Below, one piece after another: positions 46,136 through 59,680 of a stretch of 64,000 bases of DNA. This DNA comes from Aphelenchoides besseyi (lineage: Eukaryota > Nematoda > Chromadorea > Rhabditida > Aphelenchoididae): assembly GCA_024699855.1 (NCBI GenBank), contig JAMPIQ010000003.1, positions 3,720,001 to 3,784,000 of the forward strand. The letters run 5' to 3'. A program made the translations under genes and the position numbers. Below the pieces are notes generated by a model, which saw nothing but the letters and a program-made list of their open reading frames with translations, made no database searches and was not told where the DNA came from. The stretch's first letter is position 1; each line of letters starts with the position of its first letter.

Positions 46136-47419
46136 CTAGTTCAAAAAGAACGATACACAAAAAATATGTTCAATTTGCATTTATAATTCTAATAAATGTC
46201 GCAATTTATCAACAAACTTTGCCGTCACAGTCATTAGGGTTTTCCATACGAACAACATACAGACTACTTTTTTCGAGCTTGTCGGATATTTGTTCCTGTA
46301 AAGTAGTGATTGATTTGTTGACAAGTCGCAGTTGTAAATCGCTTGCAATTAACCGCAATCCAATTTAAACACGCGGTTCAACTCAAAGGCGACAGGTGTG
46401 TTGGTCGGGACTCATCCTGTCGATCGTCAACTTTTCCGTAATCCAATTTGTCCAAATCCAAAGGTCACCGCTCGTTCCGGTGGGTCGTAAAGATGTCCGC
46501 AATCGACGGCAGCTAAATGCCGACCTATTGTTTTAACACCTTCCGATTGACTTGAAACCCGCCGTCGTTTGTTTGACGAGCGAACTTCGATTGTACGGTC
46601 GTTACGGCCATTGACCGGTCAACCTCCAGATCCAATAACTCACACGAACATTCGCTTGATAAAAAGAACCGAATGTAATCAGTAGGTCGACTGCGTGTTT
46701 CTGTTCTGTTTGGCAAACGGTCGATTGAAAGCGAATGCCGCCGCTTTTCGCTATTTGACCGGGATTTACATCGGCAATTGCCGTTTGATTGGCAACTAAT
46801 GAACGTAACACAAAAATGTTTGACTTTTGATAAACCGATCTGACGACGCTGGACTTTCACGAATGCGGGGGTTAACCTCCACATTTGAATTCAAGTTTGT
46901 AAAATTAATTTCCGTTTCTGGTTTCCTTATCAGTTGACGTTTCATTAGCGCTCATCGAATGCTGAAACCGAATCCAAAACGTCGTCCGCATTCCAGTGCC
47001 AATGCGACAGGAAATCAAATCGGTATTCCGAGTGAAAGTGAAATCCACAGACTAAGTCGAAGTAAACGATAAGCAGCTTAAATCCTGCTTTCAAAAACTG
47101 TTCACAATGATTCACACAAAAACAGTTCACAAATGGCGTGAAGATGAAGTTTGGCCCATGACTTTGTCCACAGGATAAGAAGGAGCGGTCAAACCCTCGT
47201 GAGGAATGTGTTTGAATCAAAAAGTCAACAGAAAATTAATCTCCGACTGAACGTTTGTTGTTTAAAAAGCGAATATGCGATGATTCCTTAACTTCAAACT
47301 GTACAGTAACTTTAAACATCAAAAGTTCTTTTGCATAGTCGATGATAAAAAACGACTTATTTATTAACACAGAAACAATTGCACGTTAAAGGTTATGAGT
47401 TAGTTGATCAAGATAACAT
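46136..47419. other. Intergenic, convergent FAR and S28 genes
   Basis: 1.3 kb between convergent genes. Open frames on the minus strand (46525-46884, 46945-47220) show no recognisable feature. Confidence 0.5.
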
Positions 47420-49548
47420 TTAGTGGGATGAGAGAGCGGTTAGCCAGACCAATGCGGTGGCTAAGAACGTGCCGAAAATAGTCGAGTATCCGGAGCTTCC
47501 GTCTAAATTCAACATAATACAAAGTAATGTTTTCGAAAACTTACTCTGAGTCGTAGTCGATACTGTTGGACTGGTATATGTAGCGTCTGTGATACCCTTA
47601 CTAGTACTTGTCGTTGACACAGATGTTGTAGTAGAAGTGGCACCATCATTGAAAACAACCTTTGGTGTCAGTCCCCAGGGGAAGTTTTGATTGCTGTGTG
47701 GACAATTCGCTGACGTATCTGTGTCTGGATCGTTTCCGGTGTTCACGAAGAGTAGTTTTAAATTACAGACGTCGTTATCGGTTTGAACAATCTTAGCAAA
47801 GCAACCAAAAGCACGCAAAATCTACAAACATATGTCATGTAAAACATACGCACTGAATTACCTGATAACGAGCTTGTTTTAAACGATCGTTGTCGCAATT
47901 GCGAGCTGATTCGAATTCGAGTTGATCATAGCCCCAAAATTTATACCAATACGCGTAGTCACTTCCGTCCATAGTGCCAAAATCTTGATTGCCGAAGACA
48001 CTCAATCGATCCACTGTTTGGATAACATTCTTTACCAGCGATGTTGGATATGTGCTCACTTGCGGTGCCACGAACAGAGTGAGATCAGGAACTGTGTCCG
48101 ACGTGAACAAAAGTTGGCATTCTTTTTGAATCACGGTAGTCAGTTCGGCATCGTTTGTACATGCTTGTTTAGCAGTTGCAATTGCCACAATTTCCGAGTT
48201 TTTGAACGGATCGGTTGTGTCATCCGAATTGATACAGTTGACAATTTGATAGTCCGTACAATCCTGCCATGTTTGAGCAGCCAAATCCAAAGGCCAGTTG
48301 TTTTTGTTGTTTCCATCATCAGTTGGATTCCAAAAGACGTTACCCGTCGGTTCTGAAATTGACATTATATTCGAATAAAAAACAATAGCATACGAATAAT
48401 GTCCAACAAGCCATTGATGTGGGATGCTTTGATTGCGGGATTGCCTGTTCCAGTGCGATATGTTTTATAAGCTTTAATCCAAGTGCAAAAAGTCTAAATC
48501 ACTTTTTAACTGTATGGTCAAAAAGCAGTTGATTACATTGTATTTGCTCGTTTGTGGAGTTCCGTCAGTGTTGAAAAGTTTGTCATCGAAGCCGAAGCCA
48601 AGAATTGCATTACGCAAAAAGATGTTGAGTTTTCGCAAATCAACAGAGAAATCGATTCCAGTTGAAGTGCCAGAAACCGTCGGTGTTGGTACCAAACGAA
48701 CACCGGTAAAAGTGCTTGCTGTAGTAATACCTTAAACAATTCCAAATCATCTTTACTAAAATGTTTTGTTTTACGTCTTATATCGTCGAAAAAGTTGCTC
48801 AGGTACATAATGTCGGTGTCAGTACATCCAGTACTTGGCAACGTGGCACGTGTCTTCCACTGCTTTGTAATTTCTTTCAATGTTGTTGGCAATGTGCCGC
48901 CTTGACGTTTCAAATACTTCAAAGGTGCACTGGAACTCCAAGCCATAACTTTCAAGTTGTCGGGATTGCTAACGGTAGCGTATTGATTCGCGATATAGTC
49001 CGCGATCAATCCACCATGACCGGCACCAAAAACCAAAAAGCTCGATGTCGCCATCTCCTTAGATATGTTCTTGATAATGGCAACATGATCGGAAATGACG
49101 TTACTAAGTGTAAGCTGGCTGAGTTCGCTGATAGACTGGATTTTATCGTGATAAAGACTGTCTCCGAAGTAACGTTGCTCAGCGTACACAACAGTTGCCT
49201 TATCGTAATTACTACTTTCGACTCGGAACAAATCCTAATCAAAAATGATTCATTATTTTTGTCAATCAATTTACGTATTGGGCCTCAATGTCTTCGACTT
49301 TTACTCGACCTCCAACCCCATAAAAGACCGGTGCTCCTGGGTTTCCTCTCTTGATCAGATACCTAAACAACAAATGTTATTATCACTAACACGGTAAAGA
49401 TTTACTTCAAAGTAAGTTGACGACCCGAAGGTGATGTCCGATCGTAAGGTACAAGCATCGTGACGGCATCAAAGCCGTATGTATCCGCCGCATTAACAAA
49501 ACAGCAGCCAATAGTCAAAAGGAGACCGCACAAAAATAACGACCGCAT
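47420..49548 (-). CDS. S28 serine carboxypeptidase homologue, probably catalytically dead, GPI-anchored
   Basis: Signal peptide MRSLFLCGLLLTIGCCFVNA, then an alpha/beta-hydrolase of the S28 (prolyl carboxypeptidase/DPP7) type: GNPGAPVFYGVGGRVKVED, VVYAEQRYFGDSLY (canonical AEHRYYGxS), then the nucleophile elbow. The elbow reads FGAGHGG where active S28 enzymes have GGSYGG, so the serine is Gly. WSSSAPL follows as usual. The Asp-containing segment survives only as LLFVNTGNDPDTD, and the terminal His region is replaced by a Thr/Ser stalk (TSTTTSVSTTSTS) and a hydrophobic tail (STIFGTFLATALVWLTALSSH) resembling a GPI signal. About seven small introns; the one at about 48728-48771 is needed to keep frame. 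Inference: surface binding protein rather than peptidase. Confidence 0.78.
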
Positions 49549-50396
49549 GGCTCACGAATTAACCGTGAAATGAACGTTGGATTCAACTTTACTGTAGGCT
49601 TTTAAGCCAACAGTTAGCCAAAAGCCGGGCGTCACAAACGTTTGCGCTGGGCGTTGAGCTCCGGTTTGAAATACGTGAACGTGCGTGATGATTCCTTATA
49701 ATCACCGGTCGATGAAGCTTTCAATTTCTGTTGCCGTTTCTACTTCGTTCTTCCACTGCCACGCCCTTTGGTTCTTTGCGAAACAAACACGTTAGTTTTC
49801 TTTCATTTTCGTTTGATAAGTTTGATAATTCCTTGGAAAATTCGTTGCTCTGCCGCAATTGTCTTCTTTAACTCTACGACTCATTGAACCACACCCATTG
49901 ATCTTCTTAAAGAGTTGTCGATCTCAAGACGCCTCTCACAAATCGTTAAACCGGAGACGGAAAGCCGTGGAAAGTGTAGGAAGAAACATTTTCGATTTCA
50001 TCCTTGCAAAATTCGTTGTCTTAGTGATGTCGAAAAGGCAAAGAAAGAATTTAGGCAACATAGGATTCTTCAATGATAAGACGCTCAAAAACAGAAACTA
50101 AGCGTTGTGATGACTCAGTGCTTATCACAAAAATTTATTGATTCTAATGCATAAAAAAATGCTTACAGACTACGACAATATGACTAACGAATGCCACAGA
50201 ACAAAACACACATCATTCGTCGTGAAGATGATAGTCATCATTAATTTATTGCACAAAAACAATGTGAAAGAACATCGAAATTTTAAGTTAACAGACCGGC
50301 AAATATTCAGTTGATAAGTGGAATGTTCGGGAATTGAAGACTACAAGTGAAGATCCAAGCTAAGTGTCAAACAAATTTGAGAATAAAGCAGATCGA
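49549..50396. other. Intergenic, S28 to SIN1
   Basis: 850 bp with no supported gene. A plus-strand frame at 49859-50101 has no features. Confidence 0.45.
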
Positions 50397-52862
50397 TTAG
50401 TCGGGTTTACTGAGCATTCGATTAAGAGCAGGAAAAGGATTGATAGACAGACGCTTCTTCTGAAGTTTAGGATTCGGAGCAGAAGGAGAATTCGGAACCA
50501 ATGACATTCGTTTCTTCGCAGTAGTCAACGTAGGAAAAGATGATTCTTTGTTGAATGTCAATTCAACTGAATCACGAACACGACGACTTCCGTTCGACGA
50601 GTTTTGATAGATTTGTCGAACAAACGAGTGCTTGGATTCGATTAGTTCGTTGATCTGAACGCTAATTCATGAAGAAGACGTTCATGACAACTTACCTTTC
50701 TTACAATCTTCCACGCATCTTCGTTGTTTGTTTCTAATGACAAAACTCTCCAATCCAGACCGCTATATGCCTGAAAGTACTTGCCTTTTGATTTGCAAAA
50801 CAACGAAATGTTCATACCTGCATTAGCTTCTGCCAGTTTACTTCGTCAGCTGCTGTGTCGACGACATTATTGTCCGATAACGAATCATCAGTTAGTCCAC
50901 GCGTCTTCGAGGAAGATGAATCAGATGTAGACGTTCCACCGGATTGACTTGATGAATAACGGCGTGTTAAAGTTTGCGGCTCGTCTTGATAGAAGTCATC
51001 AAAATTTACTTTTTGAGATCGACGTTCCATTTTCTGTTGCTGTTTGCAATACTGTTCTTGAAGAGCAAAAGTATCGGGACTCATGGACAACCACATGATT
51101 TTAATCAAACGTCGACCTTCAAAATAAAAACGTAAATTTGAAGACGATTTTTCTTACCGTTATGTCGATCATAATGCTCGATGTCAGCAACCAAATCCCA
51201 CGAAAATGTGGTCGCTTTTTGTGTCGATTGACCGACAAACTTGCGAACAAAAATGGGAAACGCTTCAAGACAATCATTACGAATTACTGAAATGGATGGT
51301 GTTCATCTCTATTGTAATATCTCCCACCTAGTTTAGCGCTGGAACGCGGTTTTATGCGATGCAAACGCTCAACTTGAAATTCCAGAATGATTTCACCGGA
51401 ACCTAAAGTTGGAAATTCGGATCGAAAAACGGGAGTCGTCGGCGATTCCATTTTTGATGCCATCGCACTTGAAATCGAAGCAGCTGAATCGGTTGAAGTC
51501 AACGGAGCTTGTCTCAAATTGCTTGGTCGTTGTTTAGTTTGAACAAACAACGGTGTGCGTAGCGTTGCATCAACTCCTTCGCTTCTCGACGGTACAAAAT
51601 CACCACGTGAACCTAAGAAACAAATCGACAAAATGGACAAAAAACTCACTGTTTTGTCTGATGAGTAGAAAATCCAAAGTTCCCATCGCTGCGATTGTAC
51701 TCGACAACTTCAAAGGTTCATCTGGACCATCTAATGTTTCCAAATTATAGACTATTTCTAAATGTTTGAATGATGAAAAACGACTAGAAACGAACAAACT
51801 TCGTATACAAGACATTTTTCCATTTCGAGCCATCAACTCGGCATTTCGCTTTGCACTCTCATCTCTCAGCCATTCGAGAGTTTTGTTCAAAGTATCCAAT
51901 TCGAAGACAAACCGCGTACCATTGGTCTGATGAACGTTGACCACGTATTTCTCAGCTTCAGCGGTCTGATCCACATTGCTCGTTTGAACCAATGCTAAGA
52001 TGCTGAAGCCACATTCTCCGATTAGACGAAAACGATCCAAAGCAGGTAGTTCAGCGTCGAAATCGAAAGTATCGTCAGTCAAATACAACGAATAAGCGGA
52101 TGGAGAAATGCTAAAGAATAGTAATGAGAACGAAAAGTTGCGTGCGAAACTAACCATTCAGGTTTGAAGTCATTTTTGTTGTAATGATAACAACACAATC
52201 CAATAAATTCTTCAACGGTCGCCGTATCTTTGACTCTCACTGCCAACATTTTTGCTTGTTGATCAGATCGTGAACTCGTGAATGGAAAAATAACGTTGAT
52301 AGTGCGCGAATCGGGTTCGTTTTCCTACAAACAATTAGAATTTAAGAAAGCGAAGATCATACTTACTAAGGCCTCAAACTTTGCGAACTCATTGAAATGG
52401 ATTTTGTCTTTTGGCTTCTCGCTTAGCAATCGTGATAATAACGAGGTGGTGGGCTTCGTAGATTCGGGAACTTCACGTTGTTTGAAATACGCTTTCGCAC
52501 TTTCCACATCCAGATTTGGTTTGTCGAGTCGACGAGCATTGATCAGATTTTGAAGGTCTTTGCTTTTCTTCAACACAGATTCACGACACAACTCTGATGT
52601 TGATTTGCTGTCTGCAGGAATCCGCGTTAATTTGAAGTTCGGAGATGGTGGATCCTCGTCAGATGAGTCATGTTGATTGGCCAAAATCAAGGGCAAACCG
52701 CCGGGTTTCGAACGCCTTAAAATTGATGAAAATTCAAAAATAAAACAGTCGAGTTTACCTAATTGGTTTCCCCAAAACATGCGCAGCAAAACCGGAAAGA
52801 TCATCAAGAGCCACTCCATGTCGCAAACAGTCGATGATCTCGTCATTGCCAAAATATGCCAT
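50397..52862 (-). CDS. sinh-1: TORC2 subunit SIN1
   Basis: Adaptor that recruits substrates such as SGK/AKT to TOR complex 2. From ATG 52862 (MAYFGNDEIIDCLRHGV) to TAA 50397-50399. After a polar N-terminal region the CRIM domain is clear: LLSRLLSEKPKDKIHFNEFAKFEAL, then INVIFPF, MLAVRVKDTATVEEFIGLCC, YSLYLTDDTFDFDAELPALD and LIGECGFSILALVQ, in the order found in vertebrate SIN1. A Ras-binding-like section follows, then FRSEFPTLGSGEIILEFQVERL and a PH-like part ending near MWLSMSPDTFALQ. The C-terminus is a long Ser-rich, basic tail (about 200 residues) with no domain seen. At least eight exons. Confidence 0.85.
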
Positions 52863-53998
52863 TTTTAGAAGCTAATCGACAGAAATCAACGTTAAACCTC
52901 ATGGCTAGGAAGCAAATGCCATTTTTCCGGGAGCTTTTTGATCGAAGTTTCTTTTTAGAATGTCGCTTTTTGTTGAGCAAAATAGAAGAAAGACTAACAA
53001 GCATGAATAATGGCGAGTGTTTATTATCAGTTTATGAGCCAATGGCGCGTCCTGAGTGAAAAGAGCAAATCGCAAAGATGAGTGAATTCTCGACAAGACC
53101 GTCAGCTGTGACATTGCATGACAATATAAGGTGAAAGTCTACGCCATTTTCAGTGGGTAAATCGTACAGTCGACTAACATCTCTCATTGAAAACTCCGAG
53201 TTGATGATCTGACAGGACACTTGAAAATTAGAACACTATCGCTCGATTATGAAATTTACAGAAACCTTAAGTTTTTTGAGCTTTGAAAAGCCTATGCACT
53301 TGTTCTGATAACTAATCTCTTTTCTGACATAAATTATTCAAACGTTTTACACTTCCTGCTACGTACATTCTGTTTATTTCTCTATTGGATGAGAAGAATG
53401 ATTTGACGCGTGCCACCCATCAGTTTTTTTAATCCCCGAAGAATTTGGCACTGTGGTTGTTGCCAGAGGCAAGACCGAAAGTTAAACGAGAAGTTTTGGT
53501 TTATTCTCGTCATTGCTGATTTCACTCGACCTCGGTTTTTGTGAAACAAAACGTTTCGAACTGATGAGCAGCCTCAACGTTTTAAGGAAAGACCGAAGAA
53601 ATTGGAGATAAAAGATAACAATGGAAATGAAACAGCTGTTTTGTCAGTTTGTGGATCTAGGCCGAAAGGTCAAGTGTAATGATGAGATCAACGACCGGCG
53701 TTTAATGTTTTTTAAAGTTTCCCTTTTCAACTTCTGCTCATGATTGTTCATTGAGTTTTCGCGACAATCATCGACTTTTTTTGCTGACTGCGTAGATTCC
53801 AATCTGTCGGCCTCGTTCAAAGCGATCGCTGGTGGCGACTTTTTTGGTCTCTGCGTCGCTTTCCGTACAAAAGTTTCTCTTTTCATTCCGAGTTATTTCC
53901 AGTCACGTGTAAAATAGTCGACTTGCAGAAGTGCATGTGCGACTTCACAGTGCGAAGTGCGGGCGGTTGCGCGATCGATCGAAAGTGGGAACCGTTGG
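52863..53998. other. Intergenic, divergent SIN1 and CNNM
   Basis: 1.1 kb between divergent genes. No supported coding frame. Confidence 0.5.
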
Positions 53999-56799
53999 AT
54001 GAGCGGCATAATTTTAATCCTCATTGGCATCTTCGCCTTTACGGTTAACGCAAATCGTCTTCTTCAGGTTGTCGAATCGTGCATCTTGCTTGTAATTGAA
54101 TTCTCTTTAGCCGGATACGAAATTTGTGTATCCCGATAACATCAATCCGGCCGATTTGATTACGATTAAAGTTCGACCGATCGTTTCGGGTATTCGTATC
54201 GAATGGCCTCTCCACTCAAATGCCTTTCACAGCTACGAGTTAGTTAGCAATTAAACGCCTTTTCGAACTTCAATTTCAGTATGGCACGTTCTTCTGTGGT
54301 GGAACCGGACACCGAAGTTCGAGTCGTTTTGATGGGCTTTTGGTTGGATCGCGTTAGTTATGTGACGTTTACGGTAATGCTCGTTTTTTGGAAAACCCGA
54401 TTAAAAACTGTCCTTTAGATCGACAACTGTTTGAACTCTGTGATGAACATTTCGCACAACGAATTTCACTCACATTCCGAAAAAGTGATCGAAATCAATG
54501 CGAAATTCAAAGAGTACGTTTAAACACCCGATTGCTTTGGATATGTTTGATTAAGAAGTGAAGATCCGTATCGAATTTGCTTGAAAGAGAATCCAAACTT
54601 TCGACAGGGCGATTTAAGTGCTGATGACAACGACGACATGATTCTATTGGACGAAATGAGAACGTGGATCATGGCAACATCCGATCCACCGGAACATTAT
54701 CTGCCGGACGAAATTCAGTGGATCATAATCCTTTGTCTTTTTTGCATGTCCGCATTGTTTTCTGGTCTTAACATGGGGCTAATGACACTGAATCCTCAGG
54801 AGTTGATGTTAATTCAGAAATCAGGTCGGTTAGCTGATTATCATTTGAAGTTCTTTTGTGTAGGATCTGAACGAGAAAGACGATATGCAAAGGCAATTTT
54901 ACCCGTTCGGTATGAGTCCAGAAATCTAACTACAAAGCAATGGAATTCATTTTGTAGGAAAATGGGAAATCACTTATTGTGCACGATTTTGATCATGAAT
55001 GTTATTGTCAACAGTGCAATCTCAATTCTAATGGGCGATCTGACAAGTGGATTTATTGCGTTTATGTGAGTGATGTTTATGCATTTCATGAAGATTCATC
55101 GAATTGTTTGTAGAGTTGCATCAGCGGGAATTGTCGTGTTCGGCGAGATTGTCCCTCAAAGCGTTTGCATTAAGTGGGTAATATGAATCGGTGTAAAAAT
55201 AAGGAAAGATCTTAAGAAAAGGTCTCTACGTTGGCGCTCATACGATCGGTTTAACGCGCTTCTTCATGCTAATTACTTTTCCCATTGCATATCCAATAGG
55301 TAAAATATTGGACTGTGTTCTTGGCGAGGATTTGGTTGGATACGATCGACGTCAGTTGTTGGAGCTGATGAAATTGCAGCATTGGGAAAATCATCCGAAT
55401 AGCGATTTGGTTGAGGATTTGAAAATTGCTGTTGGTGCGATGGAATTGGTCGAAAAGACCGTTCAAGAAGTAATGACACCATTAGGTAGGTAAAGATAGT
55501 GTCTATACCTTACGAAATGGTTTTTTAGAAGACGTTTTTATGCTTTCGACCAACACAATTCTAAATGCCAAAAACGTTACCGAGATTCTGAGACGTGGTT
55601 ATACGCGTATTCCAGTGTACGAAGACGGTGATCGGAATCGTATTGTTTCCTTGTTGTTTGTCAAAGATCTCGCTCTGCTTGATCCATCAGATTCGTTCTC
55701 TGTTAGCACGGTGTGTAGATATTACAATCACACGTTAAGATTTATCGATGCTGATACCCAATTGAATCAGATGTTAGAGGAATTCAAACTTGGAGATTAC
55801 CATCTGGCTGTTGTTGTAAGTGACTTTAGGTAAAAATAAGTTTCCTGAGTTTTTTATAGGTATCAAATGAAGACGAAAACGTAGTTGGGATAATAACACT
55901 GGAAGATATTGTTGAAGAGATTTTACAATCCGAGATAATCGATGAGTCTGATACGATCGTGGATAACAAATTTCGTCAGAAGAGAAAGCGAAAGGTACGT
56001 TGGGATTAGTCAACAATATCTATAGTTTAATGTTTAGATGAGTAAACACGAACTGAAACAGGTGGATGCCGAGTGGATGAATGTTGGCGAATCGGCTCTT
56101 AAAGTCACGTCCAATTGGTTGCGTTCTAATTATCCTATTTTTGGAGAGTCCTACATTGAGCCACGAGCTTTGTCTCAAATGATCCGCAACAATTTGCATC
56201 AAGTCGATTTAAGCCGAGAGCTTGGAATTGAATCTCGAACACATCATCATCATAAACACAATTTGTATACAGCGGGAGTATCATCTCGTCGTTTTATTTT
56301 GATTCTGGAGGGCCAAGCAATGGTACAATTCGAATCGTCTGGAATGTGTTTTCATGTCGGTCCCTGGGAATCGTTTGGTATTCCAATTCTGAGTGCCATT
56401 GAAGCAAACGTCGTAGTGACACGTCTGAAAGCCTCAACTCGTTCACTTTTTACTGGTAGTTTTGTTCAACGTTCTCTTGTCATCTACAAATTCATTTCAG
56501 GCGAAAGTCCGGTTCAAGCTGTCGCGTTTGTTCCCGATTTCACGCTCTTCGTCACGACAAATTGTAAATACCTTCAGATTACGGCCGGAGCTTATTTGGC
56601 CGCAATCCGCGCCTCAAATATCGTTCGTGAAGTTCCTTCACCAAAACGAAAAACCTCATTACAAAACCGACGTGGACATACTCGTGCAGCCTCCAAGGGA
56701 AGCTTGAACATGACTCGAATACCCGTTCGTTTTCTCGACCATTTCGGAAATAATCGCCTTTCGAATTCAGGAAACAGAACCATTGAGCAATGTCACTGA
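53999..56799 (+). CDS. CNNM/cyclin M magnesium transport mediator
   Basis: Plasma-membrane CorC/CNNM protein controlling Mg2+ efflux. ATG 53999 ([18 protein letters not shown], signal peptide; an in-frame upstream ATG is at 53957). The extracellular domain ends near [15 protein letters not shown], followed by the DUF21 membrane core: [58 protein letters not shown] and [12 protein letters not shown]. The tandem CBS module has [30 protein letters not shown] and [15 protein letters not shown] cNMP-like domain begins [15 protein letters not shown]. The SGLNxGLM motif and EIVPQS are diagnostic. The last about 50 residues are basic and less certain; an alternative frame there could be joined by an intron I cannot fix. 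Confidence 0.9.
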
Positions 56800-57543
56800 A
56801 GAGCAGAGATTTCGATGCAAAAGCACCATCGACAACCCCGGTCAACTATAGCAAGTTATTCGGATTATCCATCAGATACCTTCAGTTGTACGAGCGCATA
56901 TCAACCGCGAAAACGCACCGGTTTACTCTCAACTTGACCTTTAGATTGAACAGAATAAAAATTGTAAATTCCGGTTACTACGAGTGCAAGTTAATAAGCA
57001 AACGAACAACATCATGTGTGTTAGAACAAAATCTATAAAATTCTTTCGACACTTAATCGATCACTTTGTAGTCAAAAGTTCAATTGCTTTCTAGTTGGTC
57101 GACCGGTTGAGACGAACGTTAAAGCTTTACACTCTTGTTCCTCATTGTTACGTTTCCAAATATGAAGGTTTAAACGAAGACGACGCGCAATTCAGTTTGT
57201 GTGAAATCAACTCTCGACTCTGAAGTACTTAACTCGTGGCACTCGAAATTTCAACTCTTGAACGATTTCGCATTTTTAGCTCCAGTAAAAAACGTTGTTT
57301 TGGTTCATGGCCGTAGAGTTCGCTTTTTGCCACGGCGCTGGTTCTTATCAAATTCTCTTTATTTCTTTTTCTCTTCAAGCAAAGAAAGCAAACGAACGTT
57401 GTTTTGAACGCCTTTTTGTAGTGACTATAAGCAATCGATCATTGTTACGATTAGTTGAATTTGGCTTTCCGCTAACACACGTTCTTTCGTTGTTTTTCGT
57501 CTGAACCGATCATTTCAGTCTGGTGATTTTCATCTGCAAAAAC
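56800..57543. other. Intergenic, CNNM to SLC17
   Basis: 740 bp, same-strand neighbours; no gene seen. If the CNNM C-terminus is spliced differently, its last exon could extend to about 56850. Confidence 0.4.
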
Positions 57544-59497
57544 ATGAAAGAACGGGAATTGACTCTCGTTCCGACCGTACCACTATGGCACTGGAGAAGT
57601 TATCGCCTTTTCATTTGTAAGTTAAAATCGTCGTATCTGCCAAGCAGGTTCTTTTTAGTGATCTTCCTCATGTTGGCTTTTGCGACCTCTACATCTGTAT
57701 ACATGAACCTCGGAATCGCATTGGTTTGCATGGTCAACTCGACTTATTTGAATCCGCACAAGAATCTTCACACTTCCGATCAATGTCCGAACGTTGCGCA
57801 GCCCGAATCAGAGCTTGGATACACGGTAAGTTTTTGTGCGATGATGTAAATTTCAATCTTATTTCAAGGGTACATTACTATGGAGTCCGATGCAACAAGG
57901 TTTGTTCTTGGATAAATGATATGTTTAATGGTCTTTTTGATGCTTTTAGGACAGTTATTTGCGGTCTTCTTTTATGCTTGCATATTAAGCATGAGTATAT
58001 CGGGAGCGTTGGCCGATCATTTCAACGCCAAACGTTTAGCTATTGGAGCTACTTTCTTTTACTCGATTCTCTCACTCGTCAGTCCGTTGGCTGCGAACTT
58101 TCACTTTTATGCGTTTTTGTCGATCAGGTTGATTGTTGAAATGTTTTCGCTTATGATCTCTTTGAGTTTAGATTTCTAATGGGTATTGCAGAAGGATTCG
58201 TTTATCCGTGTATAACTAAAATCGTGGCTTCCTGGTGCCCTCCGAACGAACGAGCAACAGGTAAGGAATACAAACTCTGAAGCACATTTAATTAACTATT
58301 TAAGCTGCTTCTATCTACACGTCTGGTCATCAAATTGCTTCGGTTGTTTCAGTGATTATATCCGCAAAACTCTGCTCATTCAACTTCTTGGGTGGATGGC
58401 CATTGATCTTTTACTTTTTCGGTAGAAAGACGATTTTGAATGAAGAACTTTGGTTTCAGGGATTTGCGGTCTCTTCTCCACTATATGTTACATGATATTC
58501 GTAACAAACAGGTTAATATAGCATCGTACGACATATGATAATACCGTTTCAGTCCCGATCAAAATCGGTTTATATCCGAAAAAGAACGAAACTTTCTACA
58601 CGAATCTTTGGTAAATGAAGGTCTTACGAAAAAACATGTTCGTTCTTTACGTTTGCTGATCATGTAATACATTTATTTGCAGGAATCAAAACGAATCCCA
58701 TGGCGGAAGATCTTTTCGTCAATGGCTGTATTTAGTATCATGAGCTGTGAATTTTCATATCAGTACTCTTCAGCAATTTTTGCAAACTTTCTCCCTTCTT
58801 TCTTTCGAGATGTAATGCGATTCGATATGGAACAAAACGGATTCTACACTTCGGTGCCTTTCATCGTTCAAATTGTCTTTAAAATCCTGATCTCGGTCAT
58901 GGCTGACACACTCAAAAGCAAATATGGATTCAGTGCTACCACAACTTGTAAAGTACTTCAGACCGTTGGTGAGCTTTGAGTATGTTTCATCTAATGCATA
59001 GTTTTCAGCAACTATGGGTGCAGCTATTGTTCTTGTCGCCATGAGCAGTTTGGATTGTACACGACCAACTTTGGGTAGTTTCTTCATCTATCAACTACTT
59101 ACGTTAATATCTTACTCGTTTAGCGATGATTTTGATTGTTAGTTTCGGCGCCTTGTTTTCTGGTGAAATTGCAGGCAGTTTTACCGCAACTCTTTTCATT
59201 GCACCACCCTACACTGGAACATTGTCTTCGCTAACCGCTCTATTCGGATCGATCGGCGGGATTGTAGCTCCGACAGTCTTCGGTTTGATCAATCAAAATG
59301 GTACCCGTCACGAATATGCCAATGTCTTCTATTCGGCTGCAATTGTAAACGTGGTTGCAGGCTTGGTGTTTCTGGTTTTTGGTTCGGCCGAAATGCAACC
59401 GTGGGCTCTTGAAACAACAGAACCGAAATCAAATGTTCCTCAGGTTTATCCAAACGACGAGCAGAAACACGACGAGTCAATAGACAAAAAATTCTAA
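57544..59497 (+). CDS. SLC17-type anion transporter (MFS)
   Basis: Twelve-helix major facilitator of the Na/phosphate, sialin and VGLUT branch. ATG 57544, stop 59495-59497. After FATSTSVYMNLGIALVCMVN, the long polar loop with NSTYLNPHK (glycosylation site) lies between TM1 and TM2, as in SLC17. Then GALADHFNAKR (MFS loop 2-3), FLMGIAEGFVYPCITKIVASWCPPNERATA (TM4 signature, matching GxxExxxxP in this family), LGGWPLIFYFFG, IPWRKIFSSMAVFSI, NGFYTSVPF and GSIGGIVAPTVFGL. A cytosolic acidic tail ends the protein. Eight or more tiny introns. AATAAA at 59542-59547. The substrate is unknown; nematodes have many such paralogues. Confidence 0.85.
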
Positions 59498-59680
59498 CTT
59501 CTTCGGATAGTTTTCATTGTTTATCAACATGTGATATATCTAATAAAAATAAATCTAAACTCTAAAATTTGCATGTTTTCACTGAAAGGATTTCTGAAGC
59601 ATTTGGATTGATTAGTTTAACCGTAACGCGGTTATCAAATTGGCTGCTTTGGTCGTTCTTTCGATTCGAACACAAACGCA

